Below, one piece after another: positions 36,191 through 44,637 of a DNA stretch of 64,000 nt. This DNA is from Embleya sp049739465. GTDB taxonomy: Bacteria; Actinomycetota; Actinomycetes; Streptomycetales; Streptomycetaceae. The translations under genes and the position numbers were made by a program. Under the pieces are notes generated by a model that saw only the letters and a program-made list of their open reading frames with translations, ran no database searches and was not told the DNA's origin. Position 1 is the first letter of the stretch. Each line of letters opens with the position of its first letter. Where the stretch lies: the NCBI RefSeq assembly GCF_049739465.1, contig NZ_JBMHHY010000007.1, forward strand, positions 1-64,000, read 5' to 3'.

Positions 36191-36631
36191 ATGAGAGGTA
36201 TGAGCGCCAACAGCAGGCTGACCGTGGCCGCACACGCCCTGGTCTGGATCGGGCTGTATCAGCGGCGCGGCCACGAGGTCGCCACCTCCGAGCAGATCGC
36301 CACCAGTGCCAATACGAATCCCGTGGTGATCCGCCGCCTGCTGGGCCAACTGCGCAGGGCCGGCCTGGCCGACTCGCGCAGGGGCGCCGGCGCCGGCTGG
36401 ACGCTGGCGCGGGACCTCTCGGCGATCACCCTCCTCGATGTGCACGACGCGGTGGAGCCCGGGCCGGTCTTCGCCCTGCACCCCGCCACACCCGACCCCG
36501 AGTGCGTCGTGGGCCGCGGCATCACCCCGGCGATGACCGCCGTCTACGCCGGAATCGAAGCCGCCCTCCGCAAGGAACTGGCCAGGACCTCGCTCGAGGA
36601 CCTGCTACACGACGTACTGACCGCCCCCTAG
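36191..36631 (+). CDS. Rrf2-family transcriptional regulator without cluster cysteines
   Basis: 146 residues with a winged helix (EQIATSANTNPVVIRRLLGQ) and RAGAGWTLARDLSAITLLDV, the Rrf2 signature. Fe-S Rrf2 proteins (IscR, NsrR) have three Cys; this one has a single Cys (about residue 107), so it is probably not an Fe-S sensor and belongs with the YwnA-like group. ATG 36191 is 10 nt after GGAGGTG; GTG 36188 and ATG 36200 are alternatives within a 10-bp direct repeat (ATGAGAGGTG). It likely represses itself, the SDR at 36722 and perhaps the divergent PKS. Confidence 0.85.
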   Translation: MRGMSANSRLTVAAHALVWIGLYQRRGHEVATSEQIATSANTNPVVIRRLLGQLRRAGLADSRRGAGAGWTLARDLSAITLLDVHDAVEPGPVFALHPATPDPECVVGRGITPAMTAVYAGIEAALRKELARTSLEDLLHDVLTAP

Positions 36632-36640
36632 CCCCGACCG

Positions 36641-36665
36641 CCCGACCGCCCGACGCGCGGTCGGG
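36641..36665 (+). terminator. Hairpin after Rrf2 gene
   Basis: Perfect 9-bp stem CCCGACCGC / GCGGTCGGG with a 7-nt loop, 10 bp past the Rrf2 stop. No T-run follows, as is usual in GC-rich actinobacteria. Confidence 0.6.
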
Positions 36666-36683
36666 CCTCGGCGGCTCGAAAAT

Positions 36684-36700
36684 GTAACAGGAACAGTTAC
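36684..36700. promoter_or_regulatory. Rrf2 operator candidate 2 (SDR promoter)
   Basis: GTAAC-AGGAACA-GTTAC, identical in format to the site at 36148. It lies 21 bp upstream of the SDR start, placed to block its transcription. Confidence 0.7.
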
Positions 36701-36721
36701 CTCAAGAATCGGGAGCATCCC

Positions 36722-37483
36722 ATGGGACAGCTGGACGACAAGACCGCCCTCGTGACCGGGGCCTCCACCGGCATCGGCCTGGCCATCGCCCGCCGGTTCG
36801 CCGCCGAGGGGGCGACCGTCTATCTCACCGGCCGCCGCCAGGCGGAGTTGGACGCCGCCGTCGAACAGATCGGCAGTCGCGCCATCGGCATCCGGGGCGA
36901 CGTGTCGAAACTCGAAGACCTCGACCGGCTCTTCGCCGAGATCACCGAGCGCAGCGGTCGTCTCGACATCGTCGTGGCCAACGCCGGCGTCGGAGACTAC
37001 GCGCCGCTCGGCGAGATCACCGAGGAGGGGTACGAGCGCGCCACCTCCATCAACCTCAAGGGCACGGTTTTCACCGTCCAGAAGGCACTGCCCATGTTGT
37101 CGGCCGGCGCCTCGGTGATCCTGTTCTCCTCCAGCGCGGCCCGGCTCGGCGTCCCTGGCCTGGGCGTCTATGCGGCCACCAAGGCCGCGATCCGCAGCCT
37201 CGCCCGCACCTGGGCCGCCGAACTCGCCGACCGCGGCATCCGCGTCAACGCCCTCACCCCGGGACCCGTCACCACGCCCGGCGCCGACGAGCTGCGGGCC
37301 GCGTTCCCGAAGGGAGATCAGCCGGCTGCGGCAGCCGAATCCGCGGCGCCGGCGCCCACCCCGCTCGGCCGGGCCGGCCACCCCGACGAGGTCGCCGCCA
37401 CCGCGCTCTACCTCGCCGGGAGTCAGAGCTCCTTCACCACCGGCGCGGAACTGTTCGTCGACGGCGGCCTGACCCAGCTCTAG
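36722..37483 (+). CDS. SDR-family oxidoreductase, target of the Rrf2 regulator
   Basis: 253 residues, classical SDR. GASTGIG lies at residues 14-20, NAG at about 91, and the catalytic Ser/Tyr/Lys in SSSAARLGVPGLGVYAATKAA. The C-terminal GAELFVDGGLTQL is usual for the family. Rrf2-SDR pairs are frequent in actinobacteria, and the SDR often detoxifies a quinone or aldehyde. A stretch of Ala/Pro (about residues 202-215) in the substrate loop is longer than usual. ATG at 36722 has GGGAG 7 bp upstream. Confidence 0.88.
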   Translation: MGQLDDKTALVTGASTGIGLAIARRFAAEGATVYLTGRRQAELDAAVEQIGSRAIGIRGDVSKLEDLDRLFAEITERSGRLDIVVANAGVGDYAPLGEITEEGYERATSINLKGTVFTVQKALPMLSAGASVILFSSSAARLGVPGLGVYAATKAAIRSLARTWAAELADRGIRVNALTPGPVTTPGADELRAAFPKGDQPAAAAESAAPAPTPLGRAGHPDEVAATALYLAGSQSSFTTGAELFVDGGLTQL

Positions 37484-37610
37484 GGTGTGTCTTCAAGCCC
37501 CCGCCGACCTTCGATCGATACCCCGGACCCGGGTGGCCGGCGCGAGTGGTCCGAGCGTGCTCGGGTTTCGGCGGGTCGGGATCCGCAGGCAGGTGTCGGG
37601 ACGGGTCGGC

Positions 37611-39428
37611 TCAGCGGCGGCGCGGCCCGGCCGGGCGACGGGTGGCGAGGTCCAGATCGAGCAGGGCGTTGTGGCGCGGGCTCGCGAGGTAGAGGTGGCC
37701 GTCGTGTTCGGCCGCGCCGGTGGCCATGTCGAAGTCGGCGCGGTCGTCCTGCAAATCGGCCAGCACGGTGCCGTCGACGTCGAAGGCCATGGCCCACGTG
37801 GTGCGCCTGCCGCTGGGCATGAGCCGGTCGGGGACTCGCCACAGGGCCTTGCGCAACAGGCCCGGGGCGGTGGCGAGTCGGTCCAGGACGCGATCGCGAG
37901 GGTTGGTCAGGGCGACCCACAAGCGGCCGTCGCGCAGCGGGGAGAGGTTGTCGGGGAAGCCGGGCAGATTGTCCGCGAGAACCTCGACCCGGCCGGCGTG
38001 CGGGCCGGTCAGCGTCAGGCGACTGAGCCGGTAGGCGCCGGTTTCGGCGAAGATCACGGCGCCCTCGTCGTGGGTGAGCGCGATGCCGTTGGCGAAGTGC
38101 AGGCCGGACAGCAGGACATCGACCCGGCCGTCCGGTGTGCGGCGCAGCAGCCGGCCGGAGGGGCGGTGTTCGAGCAGCGCACCGAGGTAGTGCTCGAAGT
38201 CGTAGCGGCTGGTGGACTCGGTGAAGTAGACGGTGCCGTCGGCCGTGGCGGTGGCGTTGGAGCAGAACCGCAGCGGCACCCCGGCCACGTCCGCGGTCAG
38301 TGTCTCCACCTCGCCGCGCCGCGGATCGACGCGGAGCAGTCCCTTGTGCGCGTCGCAGACCAACAGCCGTCCGTCGGGGAGGACTTCCAGGCCGAGTGGG
38401 CGGCCACCGGTGTCGCCCACGGTCTCCTCGGTGGCGTCGGCGGGATCCACGCGAAGGATTCGCCCGCCTTCGATCCCGCACAGCAGGCGGCCCTGGGCGT
38501 CGACGGCGACGTCCTCGGGTCCGTGGCCGCCCAGGGGGATCAGGCGGGCGATCGGGAACGGCTCGGTGCCGCGGGCCTGCCGGGCGCGGGCCGGGGCCGG
38601 TGGCACGACGCGCCGCACGGGCTCGAGGCGCGGCTTGCGCCCGGGCTTCGACGCGGGCGACGTGGGGCGGCCGTCGCGGCGCAGGACATGGGTGTCGGCG
38701 ACGGTGTAGGCGTGAATGGCCGTGCACCCGGCGGCCAACGGCCGACGGATGGCCTCGACGGAGGGCGAGGCGAGGATCGTGTGCAGCGCGTCGGCGTTCG
38801 CGGCGCCGAGCACGATCGAGGCGTGGAACCGAGCCTGCGGCGGGTTGTCGTGCGCGACGCCGGGCGCGCCGCACGGGGGTCCGGTCCACGACCGGAAGGT
38901 CTGGGTGCGCAGTTCGAGTGTGTCGCCCGCGGCGTCCAGGGCGGGGCCGAGGAGGTCGTCGACGAGGCGACGGAACGCCGAGGCGGGGACGCCGGGGCGG
39001 CGGCGCAGCAGGATCACGGTGCGCGCGCCGACGCTCTCGCCGTCGCCGGTGTGGAACCAGCGCCCGCCGCCCGGCGCGGTGGCGTATCGGACGGTGCGGC
39101 GGAACACGTTGCGCTCGTCGGCGCGGACGAGGCGGTTGTGGCGGACGGACAGCAGTGGGGACCAGGCGTGTTCGAAGGTCGCTTCGGGCATGCCGTCGAT
39201 GCGCCGCTCGTCCGGGATGGCGGTCTGCACGCCGTCCAGGGCGGGCCACAGCCCGGGGCCGGCGGCGGCGAAGTGGTGCCGGCGGTATTCCAGGAGGCCC
39301 GGGGTGCGGGCGACGAGCCGGCTGTGCGGGCCGGCCCAATAGGCGCCGGCGCGCTCGCGCGGCAGGTCCGTTCGCAGCCAGAGCAGCACGGAGGAGCCGG
39401 AGACGGTTTTCGGACAACGGCCGGGCAT
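37611..39428 (-). CDS. EthD domain fused to SMP-30/strictosidine-synthase-like beta-propeller
   Basis: 605 residues. The first 320 contain two EthD-like (dimeric alpha-beta barrel) segments, one with WAGPHSRLVARTPGLLEYRRH and one with ARFHASIVLGAANADALH. Residues from about 345 form a six-bladed propeller of the SMP-30/gluconolactonase/strictosidine synthase type (GPEDVAVDAQGRLLCG, NGIALTHDEGAVIFAETG, FPDNLSPLRDGRLWVAL). Propellers of this type act as lactonases or esterases; the EthD part may be a sensor or a second active site. ATG 39428 follows GGGAGG. The frame stays open a further 67 codons through a 15-bp repeat, so a longer start is possible. Confidence 0.82.
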   Translation of the reverse strand: MPGRCPKTVSGSSVLLWLRTDLPRERAGAYWAGPHSRLVARTPGLLEYRRHHFAAAGPGLWPALDGVQTAIPDERRIDGMPEATFEHAWSPLLSVRHNRLVRADERNVFRRTVRYATAPGGGRWFHTGDGESVGARTVILLRRRPGVPASAFRRLVDDLLGPALDAAGDTLELRTQTFRSWTGPPCGAPGVAHDNPPQARFHASIVLGAANADALHTILASPSVEAIRRPLAAGCTAIHAYTVADTHVLRRDGRPTSPASKPGRKPRLEPVRRVVPPAPARARQARGTEPFPIARLIPLGGHGPEDVAVDAQGRLLCGIEGGRILRVDPADATEETVGDTGGRPLGLEVLPDGRLLVCDAHKGLLRVDPRRGEVETLTADVAGVPLRFCSNATATADGTVYFTESTSRYDFEHYLGALLEHRPSGRLLRRTPDGRVDVLLSGLHFANGIALTHDEGAVIFAETGAYRLSRLTLTGPHAGRVEVLADNLPGFPDNLSPLRDGRLWVALTNPRDRVLDRLATAPGLLRKALWRVPDRLMPSGRRTTWAMAFDVDGTVLADLQDDRADFDMATGAAEHDGHLYLASPRHNALLDLDLATRRPAGPRRR

Positions 39429-39450
39429 GGATGCCTCCCTGCCTGCGGGT

Positions 39451-39600
39451 GCGAAGGGCCGTGGTGCGGAAGGTCGTGGTGCGGAGGGCCGTGCTGCGGA
39501 AGGTCGCGGTGCGGAGGACCGTGCTGCGGGGGGCCGTGCTCCGGAGGACCGTGCTGCGGAGGGCCGTGCTCCGGAGGACCGTGCTGCGGAGGGCCGTGCT
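39451..39600 (+). repeat. Ten-copy 15-bp minisatellite at the 5' end of the EthD/SMP-30 gene
   Basis: Ten contiguous units of consensus GCGGAGGGCCGTGCT, 150 bp exactly, starting 23 bp upstream of the chosen ATG. The unit is a multiple of three, so on the gene's strand it stays open and would encode five-residue repeats (S/P-AAR-P/S) if translation began at 39629. Unit-to-unit differences alternate between GGGCC and GGACC. Confidence 0.95.
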
Positions 39601-39708
39601 GCGGATCGGTCGGGGCCGGTCCACGCCACGGCCCCGTCTTCCCCGGTCCGCTGCGCGCCGATCGTAGTCGGCCGTGGAGTCCGGCCATACGGATGACGGC
39701 GACGTTGG

Positions 39709-40233
39709 TCAGGGGGCCGTGTTCGGTTGCCGCGGCTGCGTGGGTGCCTGCCATTCGGGATTCCTTCGGACGCCGACCTGTTCCAGGTCGAGCGCGTCTC
39801 CGGTGTCGCTGCGCAGTTCGACGTGGACCGGGACGCCGGTTTCGTGCTCGACGTAGTGCAGTGGCGCGGCGCCCTCCTGTAGGTACTTGTCGCCCCACTG
39901 CATCAGGGCCACGATCACCGGGAACAGGTCGCGGCCCATGTCGGTGAGCACGTATTCGTCGCGGGTGCGGCCGCCGTCCTCCCGGTAGGGGCGCTTGGCG
40001 AGCAGGCCGGCCTCGGTCAGGCGGCGCAACTGCTGGGCGGCGGCGCGATCGGTGATGCCGATCCGGCCGGCGAAGCCGCTGAACCGGGTCGTGCCGTAAC
40101 AGGCCTCGCGCAGGATCAGCAGCGCGGAGCGGGTTCCGACCACCTCCAGCGCCTTGACCAGTGAGCAGTGGTCGGTCTTCCACGCGCCGAGGTCGGCCAG
40201 CACGCCCTCCATGACAAATGGCATGGGGTCCAT
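39709..40233 (-). CDS. HxlR-family winged-helix regulator
   Basis: 174 residues. It has the HxlR pattern: a Cys near the N-terminus (DHCSLVKALEVVGTRSALLILREACYGTTRF), helix-turn-helix ITDRAAAQQLRRLTEAGLL, and the wing YREDGGRTRDEYVLTDMG. The tail after residue 105 holds an extra segment seen in longer HxlR proteins. The ATG at 40233 is preceded by GGAGTGGG. It diverges from the DHA2 exporter at 40380 and is its likely repressor, with the palindrome at 40251-40271 as operator. Confidence 0.88.
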   Translation of the reverse strand: MDPMPFVMEGVLADLGAWKTDHCSLVKALEVVGTRSALLILREACYGTTRFSGFAGRIGITDRAAAQQLRRLTEAGLLAKRPYREDGGRTRDEYVLTDMGRDLFPVIVALMQWGDKYLQEGAAPLHYVEHETGVPVHVELRSDTGDALDLEQVGVRRNPEWQAPTQPRQPNTAP

Positions 40234-40250
40234 GCTACCCACTCCAGCTT

Positions 40251-40271
40251 GAGTCTTGTATAGCCAGACTC
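40251..40271. promoter_or_regulatory. HxlR operator candidate
   Basis: Inverted repeat GAGTCT-N9-AGACTC between the HxlR and MFS genes. TATAGT at about 40280, a possible -10, lies just beyond, so a bound repressor could block the exporter promoter. Confidence 0.6.
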
Positions 40272-40379
40272 CATCTACCTATAGTCGCGGATAGTCAGCG
40301 CCCGCCCCCCTGTTCCGGGAGTGGGCGGCACGGCGCTGCCTTGGATCGGACATCCGGTACGAATCGCAGGGGGATTCCC

Positions 40380-41783
40380 ATGGCCACACAGACCGCGCCA
40401 TCCGCCGAGGGTGTGCGGCCGAACCCCGGCAGACCCTCGGTGATCACGTTCGTCGTGTGCGCCGCGGCGTTCATGGCGATGCTCGACGTGTTCGTGGTCA
40501 ACGTCGCCTTCACCGACATCGGCGCCGAATTCGGGGCCCGGCTCGGGGACTTGAGCTGGGTCCTCAACGCCTATGCCATCGTCTACGCGGCGCTGCTGGT
40601 CCCGGCCGGGCGCCTCGCCGACCGGTACGGCCGCAAACCGGCGTTCCTGGCCGGACTCGCCGTGTTCACCGTTGCGAGCGCCGCCTGTTCCCTGGCGCCC
40701 CAGTTGTGGTGGCTGGTGTTCTTCCGCGGGGTACAGGCGGTCGGCGCGGCCCTGCTCACCCCGGCGAGTCTCGGGCTGCTGCTCACCGTGCTGCCGGCGG
40801 AGCGCCGGGCCGGAGCGGTGCGGATCTGGGCCACCACCAGCTCGTTCGCCGCCGCGGTCGGCCCGGTGGTCGGCGGCGGCCTGGTGGAGCTGTCCTGGCG
40901 CTGGGTGTTCCTGATCAACATCCCGGTCGGCGTGGCGGCGTTCGCGGTGGCCCGCCAAGTGCTCCCCGACCTGCGTGACACCTCCGCCGTGCGCCTGCCG
41001 GACCCGCTCGGCACGGCGGCGCTGGTCGTCGCCTTCGGCGCGCTCTCGCTCGGCCTGGTCAAGGGGCAGGACTGGACCTGGACCGGGGCGGCCACCGTCA
41101 CCACCTTCGCCGTCGCCGCCGCCGGTATCGCGGTGTTCGTCGTGCGGATACTGAACCACCCGGCACCGGTCGTGGATCCGGCCCTGTTCCGAACCCCGGC
41201 GTTCGTCTGGGCCAACGTCACGGTACTGCTGTTCTGCACCGCCTTCGGCGCGGTCTTCCCGTCCGTGGTGTTGTGGCTGCAGGGTCCCGCCGGCTACTCC
41301 GCCCTGGGCACCGGCCTGGCCATCGCCCCGGGTCCGCTGATGGTGCCGCTGTTCGCGGCCGTCGGCCGGCGCCCGGCCACGCGCGTTCCGGCCGGAGCCC
41401 TGGTGGCGGCGGGGAATCTGCTGTTCGCCGGCGGCGCCCTGCTGCTGGCCGCGAGTGCGTCCGCCGATACCCGGTACGCGACGCAGATCCTGCCGGGATG
41501 GCTCGTCATCGGCGCCGGCATCGGCCTGGCCCTGCCCGTGATGCTCTCCCGGGCCACCGCCGAGCTGCCCGCCGGCCAGGCCGCCACCGGCAGCGCCGTG
41601 GTCAACGCCGGCCGCCAGCTCGGCTACGTCCTCGGCGTCGCCATCCTGGTCGCCGTCCTCGGCACGGCCGGCCCCACAGCCGATCCGGCGCACACCTTCC
41701 GACCCGCCTGGTGGTTCATCGCCGCCACCGCCGCCGGGTCCGCCGCCACCGCCTTCGGCATCACCGGCCGCACCCGGAGCTGA
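40380..41783 (+). CDS. MFS exporter, DHA2 (EmrB/QacA) family
   Basis: 467 residues with about 14 hydrophobic segments. Motif A is GRLADRYGRKPAFLAG near residue 75, motif C (WATTSSFAAAVGPVVGGGLV) is near 150, and WRWVFLINIPVG follows it, the DHA2 signature. It uses the proton gradient to pump out hydrophobic compounds. ATG at 40380 follows AGGGGG. It is divergent from the HxlR regulator and followed closely by a GNAT gene. Confidence 0.92.
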   Translation: MATQTAPSAEGVRPNPGRPSVITFVVCAAAFMAMLDVFVVNVAFTDIGAEFGARLGDLSWVLNAYAIVYAALLVPAGRLADRYGRKPAFLAGLAVFTVASAACSLAPQLWWLVFFRGVQAVGAALLTPASLGLLLTVLPAERRAGAVRIWATTSSFAAAVGPVVGGGLVELSWRWVFLINIPVGVAAFAVARQVLPDLRDTSAVRLPDPLGTAALVVAFGALSLGLVKGQDWTWTGAATVTTFAVAAAGIAVFVVRILNHPAPVVDPALFRTPAFVWANVTVLLFCTAFGAVFPSVVLWLQGPAGYSALGTGLAIAPGPLMVPLFAAVGRRPATRVPAGALVAAGNLLFAGGALLLAASASADTRYATQILPGWLVIGAGIGLALPVMLSRATAELPAGQAATGSAVVNAGRQLGYVLGVAILVAVLGTAGPTADPAHTFRPAWWFIAATAAGSAATAFGITGRTRS

Positions 41784-41788
41784 GCACC

Positions 41789-42349
41789 GTGACCACCGTG
41801 GCCGCGTCCACCGCCGTACGCCTGCGCCCTTGGCGCGCGGACGACATCGACCGGCTCGCCCGGGCCGCCGCCGACATCTCGCCGGACGCACTCGCCCTGC
41901 GGTTCGGCAGGCCGGGCACCACGATCCCCGACTGGTACGCGGACCGGATCGCCGACGCCTGGGCGCGAGGCACGTGGAACGCGGCGGTGGCGGAGCGCGG
42001 AGGCCGGATCGTGGGCTGGGCGGAGTACGGACTCGACGACGATCCCCGCCACGCGGACATCGCCGCACTGGTCTGCGACCGGTACCGGGGCAACGGCCTC
42101 GGCACCCGGTTGGTCAGGGAAGTCGCGTCGGCCGCCGGGGCGGCCGCGGTGCGCGTGTTGCACGCCCAGATCCGGGTCGGGAACCAGGCCGCGCGCAAGG
42201 CGCTGTACGCGGCGTTGCCGGACCTGCGGTACCTGGGACCGCAGGACGGAGAGTGGCACTACGTCGTATGCCTGCCGGAGACCTCGAACCGAACGACGCC
42301 CGGGCTGCCACACCGAGGTGGTGAAATCGCGGACGCACGCAATGGATAG
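41789..42349 (+). CDS. GNAT-family N-acetyltransferase
   Basis: 186 residues. The acetyl-CoA pyrophosphate loop is in VCDRYRGNGLGTRLVREV (about residues 91-108), after the central strand ADIAALV. The start GTG 41789 is 5 bp after the exporter stop, so the two share a message. Possibly it modifies the compound that the exporter handles; no acceptor can be named. Confidence 0.85.
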   Translation: MTTVAASTAVRLRPWRADDIDRLARAAADISPDALALRFGRPGTTIPDWYADRIADAWARGTWNAAVAERGGRIVGWAEYGLDDDPRHADIAALVCDRYRGNGLGTRLVREVASAAGAAAVRVLHAQIRVGNQAARKALYAALPDLRYLGPQDGEWHYVVCLPETSNRTTPGLPHRGGEIADARNG

Positions 42350-42393
42350 CCGCTCGCCCCCGGCGGCGTCTTGTCGGGTGAAAGGGGGATCCA

Positions 42394-42936
42394 TTGCGAA
42401 CCCAGGACGAGGCGCACTTCCGAGAGTTCGTCGAGGGCCGGCGCGGCGCGTTGTTGCGTACCGCCTATCTGCTGTGCGGCGATCGCGACGACGCCGAGGA
42501 CCTCACCCAGGCGACGTTGATCAAGGTCTACACCGCGTGGGGTCGGGTGAGCGAGGTGGACAACCCCGACGGGTATGTGCGCCGGATACTCGTCAACACC
42601 CATCACTCCCGTGTCCGGAGGCGGCGGGTGTCGCAGTTCCTGACGGACCGCCTGCCGGACCGGGCCGGCCTCGACTCGACCGCGGCGCTGGCCGGCCGCA
42701 GTGTGCTGATGGCCGCGCTGGCCCGCCTGCCGACCGAGCAGCGAACGGTGGTGGTGCTGCGGTACTGGGAGGACCGGTCGGACGCCGAGGTCGCCCACAT
42801 CCTCGGCAAACCGCTTGGCACAGTGCGCAGTCGGGCCGCCCGGGGACTGGCCCGGCTGCGCGAGGACCCGAACATGGCCGATCTGATCACGCGTCGACCG
42901 GCTCCCGCACAGCGCACGACGGAGGCACGGTCGTGA
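42394..42936 (+). CDS. ECF RNA polymerase sigma factor, SigE family
   Basis: 180 residues, with region 2 (FVEGRRGALLRTAYLLCGD, then DDAEDLTQATLIKVY) and region 4 (LARLPTEQRTVVVLRYWEDR, ...GKPLGTVRSRAARGLARLR). It belongs to the short actinobacterial SigE subfamily. Starts at TTG 42394, after AAAGGGGG. The following gene overlaps it by 4 bp and encodes a membrane protein that is the likely anti-sigma factor. Confidence 0.9.
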   Translation: MRTQDEAHFREFVEGRRGALLRTAYLLCGDRDDAEDLTQATLIKVYTAWGRVSEVDNPDGYVRRILVNTHHSRVRRRRVSQFLTDRLPDRAGLDSTAALAGRSVLMAALARLPTEQRTVVVLRYWEDRSDAEVAHILGKPLGTVRSRAARGLARLREDPNMADLITRRPAPAQRTTEARS

Positions 42937-43658
42937 CCGACGAAAACGACACCGCATACGAGATGGCAGCGTTGAAGGAGGCTTTCATGACGGAGTTCGA
43001 GGAAACGACGATGACCCCACCCAGCGTCGACGAGGTGGTGCGCGGGGCCAGGTCCAAGCGTCGCCGCCGGCTGACGTTGGGCACATTCGGCACCGTGTTC
43101 CTGGTGGCGGTCGGCGGCGGCGGGACCGTGATCGCGTCCTCGGTGCTGGACGAGCACGGCGAGTCGTCCGCGATCATCGCGGTCGACGCGGGCCGGCCCG
43201 TACCCAGCGCCGAGCCGGGCGTCGTGGTCATCGAGGGCGTCACCCGGGGGAAGGTCTGGCGTACCCGCTCATTTGTACGACCCGACGGCTGGGTGTGCAG
43301 CTTCGACGCGGACCCGGTTACCAACGCGCAGCAGGGCGGCGGTTGTGCCAGTCCTCCGACGCGCGACGGTGTGGTCGTACCCGACGTGATGAAGGTCAAC
43401 TGGACCGGTTCCAGCACCAACAACCACGACGGCACCTGGTCCTACGAGGTGCGGGGGACCACCTCACCCGAGGTCGCGCAGCTGCGAGTGACCTGGAAGG
43501 GCGCCAAGGAACCCGTCATGCTGACCGCCGCCCCGATGACCAAGGACAAGAACGCCTTCACCGTCGTCATCACCGCGGACGCGGGGTCGCCGAACTTCGC
43601 CCTGGTTCCGTTGGACTCGAACGGAGCGCCCTTCGGGAGCATCGACCCACCGAAGTAA
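42933..43658 (+). CDS. Membrane protein cotranscribed with sigma factor, putative anti-sigma
   Basis: 241 residues. A short cytoplasmic part (1-47) ends in the basic RSKRRRR. One membrane helix (48-70) leads to an outside domain of about 170 residues with two Cys (VCSFDADP, GGCASPP). The cytoplasmic part is too short for a zinc-binding anti-sigma (ZAS) domain and has no HxxxCxxC, so if it controls the sigma factor it does so another way. The GTG start overlaps the sigma stop. Confidence 0.7.
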   Translation: MTDENDTAYEMAALKEAFMTEFEETTMTPPSVDEVVRGARSKRRRRLTLGTFGTVFLVAVGGGGTVIASSVLDEHGESSAIIAVDAGRPVPSAEPGVVVIEGVTRGKVWRTRSFVRPDGWVCSFDADPVTNAQQGGGCASPPTRDGVVVPDVMKVNWTGSSTNNHDGTWSYEVRGTTSPEVAQLRVTWKGAKEPVMLTAAPMTKDKNAFTVVITADAGSPNFALVPLDSNGAPFGSIDPPK

Positions 43659-43665
43659 CACGTCC

Positions 43666-43702
43666 TGCCGGGCCGTTCGCGGTAACGCGCGACGGCCCGG
43701 CA
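43666..43702 (+). terminator. Hairpin after sigma/membrane-protein operon
   Basis: Perfect 11-bp stem TGCCGGGCCGT / ACGGCCCGGCA with a 15-nt loop, 8 bp past the stop at 43658. Confidence 0.75.
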
Positions 43703-44028
43703 CGACCACCCGGACCGGGCAACCATCCGGAAAACCGCTGCGGTGTCCCAGGCGACCCGTGCCGATGCGCGCCGGTGGCGGTGGGGGAATTCGGTGACGG
43801 CAGCGACGTTGCGACGCGTCCCGAAGCCGCTCCCACCCCACTTCATCCTTTCGGGTGAACACCCGTAACTCCCCACCGGACCCGCGTCGTTGCACGATCG
43901 CAGCGCCTGCCACATCCCGTCACATCCCGTTCCTACTGTCGCGGCGGGCGCTGCCCGCGCCCGCCGCCCGCCGCCCCGTCTCCGCCACCTCCCGCCCCCA
44001 CAGCCACATTCATCTGCGAGGTCGACCC
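43703..44028. other. Intergenic region, no gene seen
   Basis: 326 bp between the hairpin and the secreted protein gene. Open frames lack ribosome sites and motifs. The promoter of the 44029 gene should be here, but no convincing -35/-10 pair was found. Confidence 0.5.
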
Positions 44029-44586
44029 ATGAACCCCACACGATTCCTCGGCATGGGACTCGCCTGCCTGCCGGCCGTGTTGGTGCTCACCGCGGCGGGC
44101 ACGGCGAGCCCGGCCGGACCCACCGGGCACACGCTGCCCGCGCCCGTGGTGCAGACGTGCACCGGGATCCAGACCGAGACCTTCACCCCGGGATTGAACT
44201 CGACGCTGCGTCAGGTCACCGGCGAAGGCAAGGGCGAGCTGACCTCCTGCCTGCCGTTCGGCGACTCGCTGCCCGCCTCGGGCCGCGTGACCTCCACGTT
44301 GACGGGGGCGATGAGCTGCAGCGGCGGCACGCGCACCCGGAAGACGACCATCACCTGGGACGACGGCGGGAGCAGCACTCTCGAGGAGTCCGGCGGCGTC
44401 GAAAGCCCGGTCGGCGGCGGGCGGGCGGCGATCTTCAAGGGGAAGATCAGCTCCGGACGCTTCGCCGGCGCCACCACGGTCACCACCCGAACCCTGTCCC
44501 CGCTGCCGAAGCCCCAATGCGCGACCGAGGCGGGCCTCACCGAGGTCAGCGGCCCCCTGACGGTGGAGATCACCCACGTGCCCTGA
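44029..44586 (+). CDS. Secreted protein of unknown function
   Basis: 185 residues. A signal peptide spans residues 1-29 (LACLPAVLVLTAAGTASPAG). The mature part has four Cys (VQTCTG, SCLPFG, MSCSGG, QCATEA), probably two disulfides, and an all-beta look with repeated Thr-rich strands. I recognise no characterised family; similar small exported proteins are common in Streptomyces. It faces the convergent DUF1707 gene. Confidence 0.75.
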   Translation: MNPTRFLGMGLACLPAVLVLTAAGTASPAGPTGHTLPAPVVQTCTGIQTETFTPGLNSTLRQVTGEGKGELTSCLPFGDSLPASGRVTSTLTGAMSCSGGTRTRKTTITWDDGGSSTLEESGGVESPVGGGRAAIFKGKISSGRFAGATTVTTRTLSPLPKPQCATEAGLTEVSGPLTVEITHVP

Positions 44587-44637
44587 CCCGTCACCAACCC
44601 CCGTCCGTGGATGGAACACCTGGTGCCGGGCGCGGCA

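Noticed and set aside
39451..39600. Repeat array considered as CRISPR
   Set aside because: Units are 15 bp and contiguous with no spacers, and there are no cas genes. It is a minisatellite.
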